Source: Sitta carolinensis (taxonomy: Eukaryota > Chordata > Aves > Passeriformes > Sittidae). Taken from it: a stretch of DNA of 64,000 nt. Both the position numbers and the translations under genes were made by a program. The notes below the pieces were generated by a model. That model made no database searches. It worked only from the letters and a program-made list of their open reading frames with translations, and was not told the DNA's origin. This document shows positions 26,806 through 39,729 of the stretch, in pieces. The first letter of the stretch is position 1. Each line of letters starts with the position of its first letter. The stretch covers positions 13,379,234-13,443,233 of the forward strand of contig JAVUNC010000019.1 in the NCBI GenBank assembly GCA_032173965.1. Reading direction: 5' to 3'.

Positions 26806-29019
26806 GCTCCATCAACTAATAATGTCTGTGAAGTGGGGACATTTTCTTTCTTCCCTTCTGCCCAAGTGTCCTGTGAAGAGTTTATATAAGTGTGTGTGTT
26901 TCTGGTGTGATGGCAATATGACCCAAGGGGATGGACTTAGTCAGACAATTTTGACAGGAATGACCTGAATGACAAATACAAGTTTCCTGCAATTTATGTG
27001 GGGCTTGGAAGATGCTCCACAACAGCTTTAGGAAAGACAGTGTTGTTGGACCATAACAACTGGTGGAAATGGTTCTTTTAAAATCTAGACACAGGAGTGA
27101 AAAGGGAAGAATCAGTCATGGATGTGTAGTGTCCCCTCCCAGGGCCAAGGCATTAGACTTGAATTCAAAGCAGCCTAGTGGGACAAGCAAATTTAGCCAA
27201 GTGCTGGACAGTGAAGAAATATGTGTACCTTTGCTGTCTGAGAATCCTGGTATTAAAACAGCAGCCTAAAGATTTGGGACATGGCATGACAATTATTTGC
27301 AAAATTATCAACTTTTGCAAAATTAGAATAAAGAAAACCAGGCCCTTTTCCTGTCTTTGTATGTGTGTGTGTATAGCTCTGCCTTTTAAACTAATGGCAT
27401 TTATTTAAAAGTCTAACATTAAAAAAAACAACAACAACAACAAAAAAAAAACCAAAAAACAACAACAAAAAAAAAAAAAAAAAAAAAAGAAAACAAAAAA
27501 CCCCCAAAAAACCCCCCGACAAAACCAAAACAACTAAATTTGGTCTATTCCCTTTCCAAAACCCATTTACCATCCAAACAAGCTTTTGACAGAAGCTTTT
27601 CAATCAGCTCTACGGAAGTTTTTGGAAATACTTGGTGGTGCTTTGAGCAATCTCTCTGGACAGATTTGTTTGAAGGTATTGCAGTTGATAGTTTAGGTGA
27701 GTGCTAAGTAACTGTGGCTTTCCCTATTTCTAAGCAAACATGATATGATGTGTTTTCCAATTACACTTCTAGTTGCAGTGGTTACCATTTTAGAAGAACC
27801 ATCTGCCAACTGTTACCATACTGTGGTATCTGAGGTCCCACACTTATTTCCTATTCTGAGGACAGAGCAGACTACTCTGTCTCTTACAGAACTTTGAGGC
27901 AAAAGTTGATTAATGTTGACTTTTTAATGGTAACCACTGTAATTTTTTTTATTCCTATAATTTATGGTATTATGCATAATAATATGAATATCACTGAATT
28001 AGTTATAAACTTATGTTGGTAAATAATAATGAGGTAATAACAGTGAATTATTTCTATATTTACACCAGTAAATAATGAGGAAGAAAAATCATTTAGAGCA
28101 GGCTCAGTCTCTCACTAGCCTACACCAATTAAAACGTGTTTGCAAATGTATTTTCATGACAAAAGAACAGAACATCCTTGGGGAGGTTTTAGATTACAGA
28201 AGACATTTAAAGGTTACAACGTTTGAGCAAAGCCCCAGAATGATGTTGTAGCAACAGTTGCTGCCACCATCTTTGGGTGTATAATTGGAAGTGAAAGAGA
28301 GGAGCTGCATTTACTGATGCTTTGCGTTGCTGAGGCTCCTGCCAGAACGCACAGTTTGGGTTTCTGTTTTTGAGGATGTTCAGGTGTGAGAGTGCAGCAA
28401 ATAGCTGTAGGAAACCCTGAAGGTGATAGACATGAGAGACCTCCTCTACTCATTGCTGTAAAAAGAAAATTGAAAGGGGGGTTGACTTGAAGAAACTCCC
28501 AGGGGAAGAAAGTGCCAAGCAATACAAAATTGTTTAATTTGGTGGATAAATGATGCAAAACAAAACCTCTATCAGGAAGGTGAAATGAGACAAATGTAAA
28601 CTGGAAATGTAGGTGCTCCTGGAATAAATAACTGCTCAAACAAACTGCCAGTATGAGAGGTAGATTTTTGTGCTTTCAAATTAAGACAGAAGGCTGTTTC
28701 CTAGAAAATATTTTCCTATAATAGAAGCACAGTGGGAAAATAAAAACCCCTTAAACTCACCTGCTTAGAGTTTTCCACACAGAAGAGTCAGCTACATATA
28801 CCTAGATTAGCAGTGAGTAAACTCTGTTTTTCTGCATCTATCTGTGGTCGAGCATGTGATTTTGGCTGAAGGCAATTAGCAGAGTTTACTACATGGGTAA
28901 CTTCATCCATGGCATTTCATAGCCTGTGATAAACAGTTCAGGCAGGACAAAGTTGTGTTTCTTAACAAACTTAAATTGCATGGGCTGTTGTGTGCAAGCT
29001 GTGTATGTCATGGGAGGTG
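26806..29019. other. Unique noncoding sequence with A/C tract
   Basis: Contains the A/C-rich tract 27421-27535 and a (TG)n run near 27360-27372. A 141-codon reverse open frame at 28214-28639 has no recognised domain and is not called. Confidence 0.55.
27421..27535. repeat. A/C-only low-complexity tract
   Basis: Over roughly 100 bases the plus strand is almost entirely A and C: A8, four CAA units, further CAA units, then about 22 consecutive A, then CCCCC, A6 and CCCCCC at 27501-27517. The minus strand is therefore pure G/T. Composition is unlike the flanks. Confidence 0.95.
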
Positions 29020-29215
29020 AGGAACGTGGGAAGGAGACGAGGAGGCCTGGGATCCATTTCCAGCAACCAACTGGTTATTCTTCGGTTATTCTTCAGCTGT
29101 CGGATCCCTGCTTTCCCAGTTATAAAATTGGCATAACAGTATTTACTTGTTAAGGAAGTATGTCATGATCTTCAGCTAAAAAATGTTAAGGGCTATTACT
29201 ATTTATTGTTATGTT
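29020..29215 (+). mobile_element. Ancient L2/MIR-type relic
   Basis: The segment follows the 3' half of an amniote MIR/L2-type element: CTGCTTTCCCAGTTATAAAA, TTGGCATAACAGTATTTACT, GATCTTCAGCTAAAAAATG and then GGGCTATTACTATTTATTG. These correspond to the known words for 'cccagttgtaaaatgggcat', 'gatcctcagatgaaa' and the terminal 'tattattatt'. Divergence is high and boundaries are approximate. A short 11-bp tandem GGTTATTCTTC lies at 29074-29095. A family-profile search would settle it. Confidence 0.4.
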
Positions 29216-30927
29216 GCATTTTTTACTATATTTGTTCAAATTTATTTCTGCAAATACTCCTGGCTTCTGTTCTGAAAGATTTCACAAGTTGCTGGATGGG
29301 AGCTGATTTTCTTAGTCTCTAGTTAAAAAGAGGGGAAGGCCCCCTTTTGGACTGGAGAAGAAGGTAAAAAATGTGTCTTTTTAATGGTCATATTCTGCTA
29401 TGAATCTCTTGGATATGAAGGGGAAGTAAAAAAAAAGGGCATCTCCTGGAAAGGAGAAACATTGAGGAATTGCTTCTTTTGCTTTTATAACTCAGTTCTG
29501 AGAGAAAATTTTTCCTTTAAAGCTGTTGTGTAATTTAAAATATGAATGAGATTGCTTCCTGTGACTGTGTGAGATGCATTAGATAGGAATGTCTGCAGGA
29601 GTGGGTCGGAAGAAAGCAGTGGTTGTTTCACCACCTGCCTGATTCAAGGTGCTCAGTTGAAGCATTCCTTCCCTCCATGGGTGGCCTTCTTCCAAAAGCA
29701 TTTAAATGACTCAGGGGCACAAGCCCCACTGATTTCCAGTCTCGTGCAAAACGCTGCTGCAGGAGCTCGTTCACATCCTCCTCCCATCACCTAAGGTAGG
29801 ATCAGGCAACAGGGGACCCAGCAGAAATAACATCAGGAGGGACAACTTCTGTGCCATGTGTCCCAGCATGTCAACTTGAAACACTGCCTTTGTGATGAAG
29901 AGTAGTGCAAAAACCCAAGCAGTTTGTGAGCAGCTGCCATGCCTGAAAAAGCAGATGAAATTGCCATCCAAAAATTGCCAGCTGCATTTTGAAGTCTGTT
30001 AATGGAAGAAGGATATTTTTGAAGAAAGAAAAATGAAAGAAAAAAAAAAAAAAAAAAGGGCATAAAATAGTGTAAGTCCTTTTGGAGAAACATTGCATTG
30101 GAGAGGCCAAGCTCCAGCTTCAAAAATTTCTCCCCACCACAGCTATCATTAGCCAAGTCATAATCTGTGCAAAATCCGAGAGTAGTTAAATGGTAGCAGA
30201 GCTATTGAGCATGGCTAGAACAAGGCCTTTGGAGAAGGAAAAAGCAAATCCCCATGGGATTCCATACCTGCAGAGCTCACGGCCTTTTATCTTTCATTAG
30301 CAGATATTGTGTGTTATTGGACTGTACCTTATGCAGTTACTTGCAGGAACATTTAATCAAATAATCTATTCTTCTCCCAGGTGGCTTAGCCCACTGCAGT
30401 TTTATAGTTACCTACTTCAGCTGGAACAGTTCCTTTCAGCTGTAAAAGCAAATAGGCAACATGGAAAAAAGTCTCGTTTTATCAAAACAGACAGAACTAT
30501 TCCAGCTGCTGATATTAAGGTAAAAATAGCAAGGTTAAATGTTAAACAACCTCTGAGTGGACTTTTATAACTATAAAGAAAGCCAGACCAGTTGCTCTGA
30601 GAGCACTTTTCATTAAAAAAAATTCTTGTTTTACTTCTCAAAAGAAAATTTATTTTCCCCTGTTGCTGATGATTAATCACAGTGGAAAGTAGTTCCCTTG
30701 ATAACAAATATATCAGTAATGTGTGGTGCTTCCTGCTCCAGCATCTTGTAACTCACAAAAGTTTCCATAGCCAGATTTGAATACTCAAAGTGCTAATAAT
30801 GTCTGCTAGTCTGCCTTCCTACTGCTCAGAAAATTTCACTCCTGTGGCTTTTTGGCTTGTTTTGAGAAATCACTGTAGAGGTTAGTGAACTTTTCTATGT
30901 GTTGGTATTTAAACTGTGGTCAGACAG

Positions 30928-30996
30928 TGAAGAAGAAAAAAAAAAAAAAAAGAAAAAGAAGAAAAGAAAAAAGAATAAGAAAGAGAAGGAAAAAAG
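30928..30996. repeat. Purine-only (GA/A-rich) tract
   Basis: A and G only, except for one T near 30974. It includes about 17 consecutive A and many GAA and AGAAA units. A polypurine strand of this length can form triplex DNA; no gene lies beside it. A 64-codon lysine-rich frame through it is an artefact of composition. Confidence 0.9.
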
Positions 30997-33900
30997 CTCA
31001 TGAAAAGAAATTCCCTCTTAATAATTGTTTATATGACATTTGTGTAGGAATTGGACTTATTGTGAAACCACCACATTAAAATGGAATTCCTCTGACTCTT
31101 AATGTATCTTGAAAAATATAGTGCATTAAATGAAAAGATGCTTAAAACAATGCTGGGGTTTTGTTCCAGAGAAACATTTGGGCACTTTCACTGGGAAAGG
31201 AGGTTAAAAGGTTGTCAATGCTTTCTCCAGGGGCTCTGTCTGACAGTGAACATGTGTTTCCTCCCTTTAATCGGCTCGCCAGTAGCCAGAAAGCTGCTTG
31301 TTTTCTGCAGAGGTTGTCAAAAATGATTTCAGTCTGGAGACGATGAATGATAAAAGAGGTTTTCAAACACAGTTTTGCACTGTAGCTTTTGCAGTCCCAG
31401 AGAGGATGGATTGTATTACAATCTCAGTGCAAAGGGCCATGTTCCCGTAGCAAGAAAACAGGGCCTTGTTCAACCTGTTTGATGCTCCCACCTACCTTTC
31501 AAACTTGAAAAACCAAAGCTGGACCTCAACTAAAAGAAAAAAAGGAAAAAAAAAAGAAAACTGTCATCCCAAGAGTGTGCTCCTTCTCTCTGGTAAATTA
31601 GGTGGTTTACCTTTAGTAAAATTTCCGGGTTTCTGGTGCAGTTCCTGAGTGTCACATTTCCTTCAGGAGTTTATAGTGTGCTGCTTCTTTTCCTGGATAT
31701 TTTATACAGGCCACAGAGACGTTCTTCTGAAGTTAGCAATAAAACTTTCTCCACTAACACTGAGCCTATAGTCCAAAGATCTGGTTCCATAAAATACCAA
31801 GTTACCTTAGTTTCTGCTGATATCACCCTTTCAGACAGAACTCAGCATCTTCCTGAGATAAATATCTGTGTGTATGCAGAAACCCAATTCTTCATTTTTG
31901 GGCAAGACTTTGAAAACTGGGTAATGCCAGCAAAAAAGATTTCACCTGCAGGAATTACTGACAAATACTGAATCCAATAGGGGTTTTATGAGGCTGGCTG
32001 GATTCTGGTACCATTTCCACTGAGGGTATTGTTAACTCTCCAGAAATCCCATACATTAGACATTATTTTTAAAAGCACAAATGTAATAACATCAGTAGTA
32101 AGCCTTGTCCATGACAGATGATTTTAACCCTGAACCCCTGCAGCAAGTACCCAGTGCCTGTGTGATGATTAGTTACCTGGTCTCCCAAGCACATTGATTA
32201 ACCTTACACTGGGTATTTTGCCATTACATAAGCTCCTTCTTTTTACCAGAAATTCTTTCTTCCCAGACTCTAAATGAGTTCAATATTTAGTCCCACAGCA
32301 TCAGCAAACTCTTCTTTTCCAAGCTTTTTCTTTTTCGCTGCCAAGTCCCATCTGATCTCTATCACCTTTCTCTTTACATGAATTCTGCCACAAAACCCTA
32401 CTATTTTTTCCAACTTTCCCAACTTCATCCATTCTTTTTTTTTTTTTTTTTTCTATTTTGATACTCATAATTTTTTCATTATTCTTTGGCATCTTCACCA
32501 CCCTCAGTCAGAAGCTTGTGCAGAAAGGAGCACCTGCAAGTGCTGTTCATCCCCTGTTCCACAGTACTGTGCTTTTAGGAGGGAAAGGCTCAGGAGTCAT
32601 CCTTGCCAGCCGGGTTCACCTCGCGTGGCTGGCAGTCAGGGGTCCCCTCTCCACACTGGTGTTGGCTGTTGCTGGAGTCATCTGTCCTGGTGGGAGCTAC
32701 CTACAGCTTTGCTAAAACCTGGTGGAAAAGGAGCTGAGAGAGCAGTGGGAGTGGGAACCACTTGTGGGGGATAACTGAGCTCAGCAAGTGCCCCTGAGCA
32801 AGTGCCCTGCGATGTGGGTCAGATGTATGGAAAACAAATCTTAAACATACTGGATATATTTGGTTACCTGATGACACTTCCCGTGCTTTTCTACTCTTTT
32901 CCTTTCCCTTGGCTCTTTAACTGAAAGAAATGAGCACAGCAGAGCTTCTATTGATAACTTCAGCAATTCTTTCAGTTCCATTGCGCTGCTCCTAACAGGA
33001 ACTTCCTGTTTACTTGCTGCATTAAAAAGGATGTATATAAACAGAAGGGTCGCAGAAATTACTAAATACTAGGCACAGAAGGTTTTTATTATCATCTTTT
33101 GAGTCTTGTACACAGGGAAGACTTCATTCTTTGTTTTTTCCAACAACAAAATTCCAAAATATTTCTTGAGTGGTAACTTGTATTCCAGTCCTTATTATTT
33201 TTGACAATATTTTAAATATTTTGCGTTGAATTTTTTTAGCCACGAAAGGCAGGCTGTCAGATGGCAACTGTACTGTGTGGAACCAAAAAATGGAGTGTAC
33301 CCTTGAAGTATATTTGTGAAACCTGAACACAAAACTGGAAAACATATTTTTTTTCAATTGAATGTGATTCCCATTCCAGCAGTCTAATGTCTTCACTGGG
33401 AGGTTTTGCTGCATGTATGGAGCTTGGAAGACTCCATTGGTGCCAAAAATACGTATAACAGGTGCATGGAGAATTTGCTAATGTGCTCTGAAGAACTTGT
33501 GCAAAATAAGACATAGTGCATGTGTCTGGAAAGTCCCCATCTGTCCCAACAGCACCTATGTCACGTCGCTCTCCACTAGTTCTTGGGCAGCACTTTGAAT
33601 ATTTAAAACTCTGTCTCAACACAGTTTCATTGTGACCTTGGCCTTCTCAAAACTTTTCTCACACTAACAAAAGTGCCAGGGAGAGACAAGGCTAAGGCAA
33701 CACATCCCACCAGGAGAAGGTTCAACTCCTCCTCTTCCTGCTGCCGAAATATTTGGTTAATGTCATAGATTTGGCTAAGTGGATTCAATCAACTGTTTTC
33801 ACTCTATTATAGTTCATAATCCCTATTCAAGATGAAGTGCACTGCAGCCTAATGAATGTGGTAATGGAATCCTTGTGTATGTTTTTCCACAGCGGGGTGC

Positions 33901-34113
33901 AGATTAGCATAAGTGTCATATTCTGTTGGCATGCCTGCTATTATATCTGAGGCGTTGCACACACTGGGAATTTTTCAACTGGATAATAATAAGATGAATA
34001 TGGTATGCACATGCACATAGAACACACGGGTTTTAGAAAGTGATCTATAATAAATCTCACCTGGAGGAGCATTATGATAGATTAACCTTGTGTTTTGGCT
34101 TAAAACCACAATA

Positions 34114-34137
34114 TTTTAGCCAAGTGAATGGCTAAAA
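34114..34137. repeat. 9-bp perfect hairpin before a poly(A) run
   Basis: Arms TTTTAGCCA (34114-34122) and TGGCTAAAA (34129-34137) enclose AGTGAA. A near-copy of the right arm, TGGCTTAAAA, lies about 20 bases upstream at 34097-34106. A run of about 22 A follows directly. Chance hairpins of this size are expected a few times in 64 kb. Confidence 0.7.
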
Positions 34138-35955
34138 AGAAAAAAAAAAAAAAAAAAAAAAGAATTAAATTAAATTTCATGCACAGTTTTAAAGAATGTT
34201 GTCATTTAGGGCAGCAGAGTGCTAAGAGTGCTGTATAGGTCTCAGGGTTTCCTATATCCGTATATTTAAGTTCTGGCTCAGGTCTTCTTCCCTCTTGCTC
34301 AAAGCTGATTGTTACAGCTCCAAGAGTTGGCACATGGGCTGAGAAAAGCTCCTGGACTGTAGAAGATCACCATGTATATGCCTCCTCAGGCTGTTGCTGT
34401 CATTCTCTAAAAGATGAAAAGAAAAACCCAGCTACCTTTATTTCATTAGCACTTAAGTTTTACCTGCTGAACCAGCTCTTTTTCTCACAGGCTGAACCCA
34501 CTAGGACATAGCAGTTCACGCTCCAACAAAAATCCTTTACAAAACAGAGGGTCAAGTGGCTGCTGTGGAGTGGTGTGGAGCATATGGTCTATGTTTGACC
34601 TCTGAAATTAATTTTGCTCCAGATTGTGGGATGCAGTTTTAATTACTTAAGGCATTTTAGTTTTTCTCTGGTTAAAGAAACTCCTGATGAATCTCCTTGC
34701 ACATCACCTAGGAGAGACAGCACAGCTCATGATTAGCCCCAGAATTTATTACTTGATTATTGAAAGTGCAGGTCTGAGAAATTCGTACCACTTAAGGAAT
34801 AGTTTAGTGTGACTAATCAAAAAGGTTTTCCTGGCACACGGGAAGTATCAATATATATAGACTGGAGTAGAAAGGCATATCTTTATGCTTTTAACCATGG
34901 TGGCATGGTAACAGCTTAAACATATTAATCAGCCCAAGGTAAGTGCTGCTTCTGTATCATATTTTAATCTGATCTTTCCATAGTGCTACAGAAATTATAT
35001 CTGTGGCTACAATAACATATAGAAAAGAAATTGTTTGCCAAGTGAACGAGACAATTAGACCAGTCATTCAGCCCTCAGAAATAACCACAAATTTCATTTA
35101 CCTTTGTTATCAGTACATTTCTGCACAATCACAAGTCAGACTGAACTTTGCTGAGAAGTGGTGAGCCATCAAAGGGGACTAATGTTTGTTTGTTTGGTAT
35201 TTAGTCTGGAGGACATTTTCTTTTAAAAAAGTTCTGTTAGCATGGATTGGTAATCTGATATTTTGATCCTGACTTGGACTTCAGAGGGCTAGGCTAATAC
35301 CTGCGATACAATTGAGTTCCAGGTGTTGGCCTCTGTTGTATTCCAAAGCCTGAATGACCTTTCCAAAACTCCAAGGAACCCGTGTCAGGCCCATATGCAA
35401 GAAGAAGCTTTCTAGTTACTTCACAAAGCTCATTCTAGATATAAATAAATAAGTAAATAAATACATTCTACCGCTGAATGAAAGAATGTAAATTGGAGTT
35501 TCCAGTGAAGTTCAAGCACCCTTTACAATGGCATCACCCTTTTCCTTGAGCCTGGTCTGAAAGGCTGGGTGGCAAATGTATTTAAGAGTCTGAGGAAAAG
35601 GGCTGTTAAGTCGACCTTGGTAACTTAACTGAAACAGTATACGTGTAAATCCATTGCAAATCCCTGGCCTTTTACAACTCGTGTCCCAATGGAAATCAGA
35701 TCACAGAACTGTTTACAAGAGACTACGAGTCATTTGGATAAAAAGCCATGACAGCAGACCCCATTTTATTTGAAATTTTAGTAACCCAAGCCTAAAAAAA
35801 TATTCTAAAAGCAAAATAATAAGGATTTGGCAGTTATTGTGAGTTGATTGTACTCACGATATTTTGAATTTGGTAGGGAAGAACAGTTTCACTGTAAAGG
35901 TCAATGCTCTGCCTTTTTACAATCAATTGTATCTTCAGTTTAAAGATTACACTCC

Positions 35956-35959
<4 letters not shown>

Positions 35960-36001
<42 letters not shown>
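35960..36001. repeat. Poly(A) run, 42 bases
   Basis: Pure homopolymer of 42 A, unusually long for a bird genome, where CR1 and CR1-tailed SINEs do not end in poly(A). No retrocopy body is recognisable upstream. Confidence 0.9.
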
Positions 36002-36003
<2 letters not shown>

Positions 36004-37392
36004 AGCATATATATCTTTTACCCTGAGCTTTTGATGTCCTGAATAGTAATTTTTAAAACCACTAGAGGTAGCACCATAAAAGTATTTTACAACATTATTT
36101 AATGAATGAGCTAATCCCCAGCTAATGGTCAATTTTTGCCATCTTTTCTAAGTGGGGAGGAGAGGGGAGTGTGGGGAACCTGCTTCTGTTCAGCCCAATG
36201 CCCCATCAGAGCAGGAGCAAAAGAGAATCATTTCAAGATGTGCTGCTCTGAGTAACCTTCTCAGTATCACAGATATGATGTTTTCATCAGCACTTCAATC
36301 AATCTTGTCTACACAATATTTTATATGTTTGCAAATAGTTGTATTTAAACTCATGTAGGTTTGGGTGGTGGGGATTTTCCTTCTTCCCCAAAGACACTCT
36401 GGAATATTTAGTGCAAACAGCTGTGGGTGTACTGTTAACTTGAAAAATTAACATTCTTTCTTGAGGAAATCATTATTTTACAATTAATACTTGCAGAAAG
36501 GAGGGAAGCCTGCCTCTATGCCCACTGTCATAGGAAAGCTCTTGGATTGGTCTGAGTCAAATTGCCTTTGATGCTCCTTGTAGCTGAGGCTGCCTTGTCC
36601 CCACACTGCCCCTGTCCCACACGCCACCTACCAGCTGTGCCATCAGCTCTTGCCTGAGTCCTTTCCGTGGCAGAAGCCTCAATGGAGGAAGTTAGTGAAA
36701 CCCACAGCCCACCCTTCTCTTTGAGGTGGCATTGTGGCTCAGCCAGGTCAGCTGTGGAAATGGCTGCTGATGTGGGTTTGTGTCCCACGGGTGGAACTCT
36801 CTGGTGGCTGGCTGGGCTCCTGGCACCATGACCTTGTTTTGCACCATGCTGCATATGGGCATGATAACCTTGACCAATTTGTCTGCCTGGAGGTTCAAGT
36901 TCAGTTTTCATCCCTTATGTAGGTTTTTGGTGTCTGCCCTGGGAACATGGGATTTCTGAGGGATTTTTGTCCTTGAGAAAGTAGAAATAATGTTCATCCC
37001 CAGGGGTGCCCCAAGCCATAAATTGCTAGCATTGGTAATGTCTGTAGAAAGCCTTGCAGGGAGGAGGCTGTGTAACTGGGTCTGTGATTTGGAAAAGAGA
37101 AAATAAGGGTCCTTATGAGATTGTACCTTTTGGGCAGGAGATAAAGGGCATTTACTGCTATCTGTGGTGGTGAAGTTAAAGTGAGGACACCTGTAGCCCA
37201 CCAATACCTCCAGTGAGCACCACAAAACCCACAAACCTGTAATATTTATATTCTACTTTAGTGCTTTTATTTTGTTATGCATTTTCCATGCAGTGAGGAA
37301 GATCAAAAACACAATAGAAGTACAGAGAAATATTTGTTTTTCTTGTGTAGAAAAGGACTGAAAAGTCATGTTGGGGTTTTTGTAAGTGGTCT

Positions 37393-38076
37393 TTGCTTAT
37401 TACATTGCACTTGAAGGGCACAAGCAAACTGAAAGAGTGGGGAAATCAATGTCCACTGGTGCTGTCTCATGAAGGCAATTCCTGCTGTGATTTTCCAGAG
37501 AGAAATCAGAGCATTCTGTGCCACCATAAGCTGAGCACATGTACACACAAACTTGGGTGGAAATGTGTCTGCACCAATGTATATCTTTTAATGGCTGAGC
37601 CAGCAGTATACGAGCTGACATCAGTGATGCAGACACACGTAAGTGCAGGGCAGAAGTGGTCAGTTTGCTCCAAATACTGTTATTCTCCCATTGTTGCTAA
37701 CTCTAGTCTGCAAAACCATGATTTTGGTGAAAATCCTTCAGAGTACATCCCATGCTGCTGTTTCTTTCCTTGCTCAGGATTGTCTTCTGCTCTCAACCAA
37801 AAGCAGCCCAAGCCTAAAGGCATTTGCTACTTACAGGAGAACCAGGATGTCCCAGGTAGGAGTAGAAGTATATTGTGCTATGTATTAACTCCCTGTTTTA
37901 CAGCCAGTAGGCATCCTGCAGATCTGTGTAGTGAACAAACCTCAGCTGTATTGATGGCTGTGGGTAAGCATCATAAATGCCACCAAAATCTTGTCAAAGT
38001 ATTGTGTCAGGAAAATCACACAGTTGCTGCTCCATATGATCTCCTTCCACTAACCCCCCAGCCTGGACCACTGTAG
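37393..38076 (+). other. 227-codon open frame, coding status doubtful
   Basis: This is the longest ATG-to-stop frame in the window. The translation is cysteine-rich (well over a dozen Cys) with no signal peptide, membrane segment or domain that I recognise. It begins MLITLHLKGTSK and ends QPGPL. Shorter antisense frames overlap it. With the local base composition, one frame of this size in 64 kb on both strands is uncommon but not excluded by chance. No neighbouring exon, promoter or poly(A) evidence supports expression. Confidence 0.12.
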
Positions 38077-39729
38077 TTATTACAGTTCCAATTATCTGGC
38101 AGAAGATGGCCCCTTGCTACAAGCAGGGAAGCATGTGTCAATCCTAATTAGATCCTGATCCTGGGGACCAAACACTAGAATTGGATCTGATGAGCACAGT
38201 GAGAAGACTTGGGATCAAATCTGTGGCATTTTTGCAAGAGAAAATTTTGCTTTTCATGTTGACAGTTGCAAGACAAGCACATTCACTACTCTGTGGGAGT
38301 GAGCTGTAAAATCTCAAAAGGGTTTTTTGCTTCTTGTTTGTTGGACACTTTGCTGCAGTAAAAGTTCCCTGGGAACAATCTGTACCTATGTCCTCATGCA
38401 GCTTCTTGCCCCTGGCCTCACTGGGGAATAAATGCTGTTTTTTGAGGGAATGAAGGAAAGAACTGATGCCTGAAGGTATGAGATGCTCTATAGAATTAGT
38501 CCAAGAAATAGACGAGGTCAGCTTCTCAAATGGCTATGCTTTGCTACTGTTTACTTTAGCACACAGGGCAGCAAAGTCACAGTGAATGCATAGAGCAAGA
38601 CAGCCGATGCTGAGGACCTGCCACCTTCCCTGTGCATGCACTGTGGAAAGGTTTCCCTGGGATTAGCTCTCATCTGGTTCCCATGGACTCAGTGCCTGGT
38701 GTAGTGCCTGGAATGCATTAAATGTATATTTTCCAGCTTTCGTTTCATCTGAGTGTATCTCTGCTTTGCACACCATGAAAACAGCTCACGGTTTGAATCA
38801 AAGTACTATAGTTGTACACATTCCTAATTCAAACTAAAATTAGAAGACAGATGCATCCTTCTATCTGTCCAGTACTGAGTGATTTGCATTAGGCAGATCC
38901 TTATTACCTGCAAGAACCTGCATATCCCCACCCAGTCCCAGCCCCCACCAGCTCTGGAATACTGTCTTTTCCTCAGCTGCAAAGCCTAAGAGTCCATAAT
39001 TCCTCTTTTCCCACAATAATTTGCACATAAACAGCCAGCAGTTACAATGCAGCCTTTTTTCCTACCATCGGCTAAATAATAGTGACACACTCCCTACTGT
39101 CATTGGGTTCTGCTAATTTTAGCACAGATGTAGTTCTTATTTCTTTGGGAGAGCCATAAAACCTTCTTCCAGCTTCATGTTTAATGCCTCTTCGAAGCCC
39201 AAACAAATTAGCAAAGTTGAGAACTTTATTTTCAGAGTTCATTAAGCCCTTAACAGTAAATCCTTTTCTCACGTTCCAGATGTTGTGGTTTCCTTGACCT
39301 CAGTTTATATTTCCTTCTGATGTGAACAAGCCAACGTCTTATTCCGGCCTCACCAATTTTTTTTTTTTGAGAACTGAGAAAAGGGGAATATATGTAGCCT
39401 CCTGAAAGGTTTTCAGAGAGACAGAATGAAAAAATCTTGCTGTGGTACCAGCCTGAGCCCAAGGCTTCGTCTGTAGCCACTAAACATTGCCTCCACTGCT
39501 TAATGCCCTGACTGCTGCAGAGCTATTTTTACATATTGAAGGCATTTTTACTGATATATTTTTCATCCCTTTCCTTTTCACTTGAGTACTTTACATTTCA
39601 GATGCAGCTAGTGCTCACCTGCATTTGGGTATGTTGAAAGCATGTCCCTTGAATTAATTAAATGTTTTGTTTTGGCAACACATTGAGATCTGCACAAATC
39701 CTTCTTTTCTGCTTTGATTCTGCAGAGCA

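Larger units (their letters stand above)
29216..35959. other. Unique noncoding sequence with simple repeats
   Basis: Holds poly(A) near 30037-30057, a purine tract at 30928-30996, an 18-base T run near 32436-32452 and poly(A) near 34138-34162. Blocks 33820-34135, 34560-34860 and 35030-35110 look like conserved noncoding DNA (mixed composition, many ATTA and TAAT words) but this is an impression only. No gene is recognised. Confidence 0.5.

Noticed and set aside
26397..26819. 140-codon forward frame
   Set aside because: Most of it is the reverse complement of a noncoding CR1 3' end, so the frame is fortuitous.
28214..28639. 141-codon reverse frame
   Set aside because: No domain, signal or neighbouring exon; length is within chance expectation for the window.
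28816..28890. 11-bp perfect inverted repeat AGTAAACTCTG/CAGAGTTTACT about 53 bases apart
   Set aside because: About one or two such pairs are expected by chance in 64 kb.
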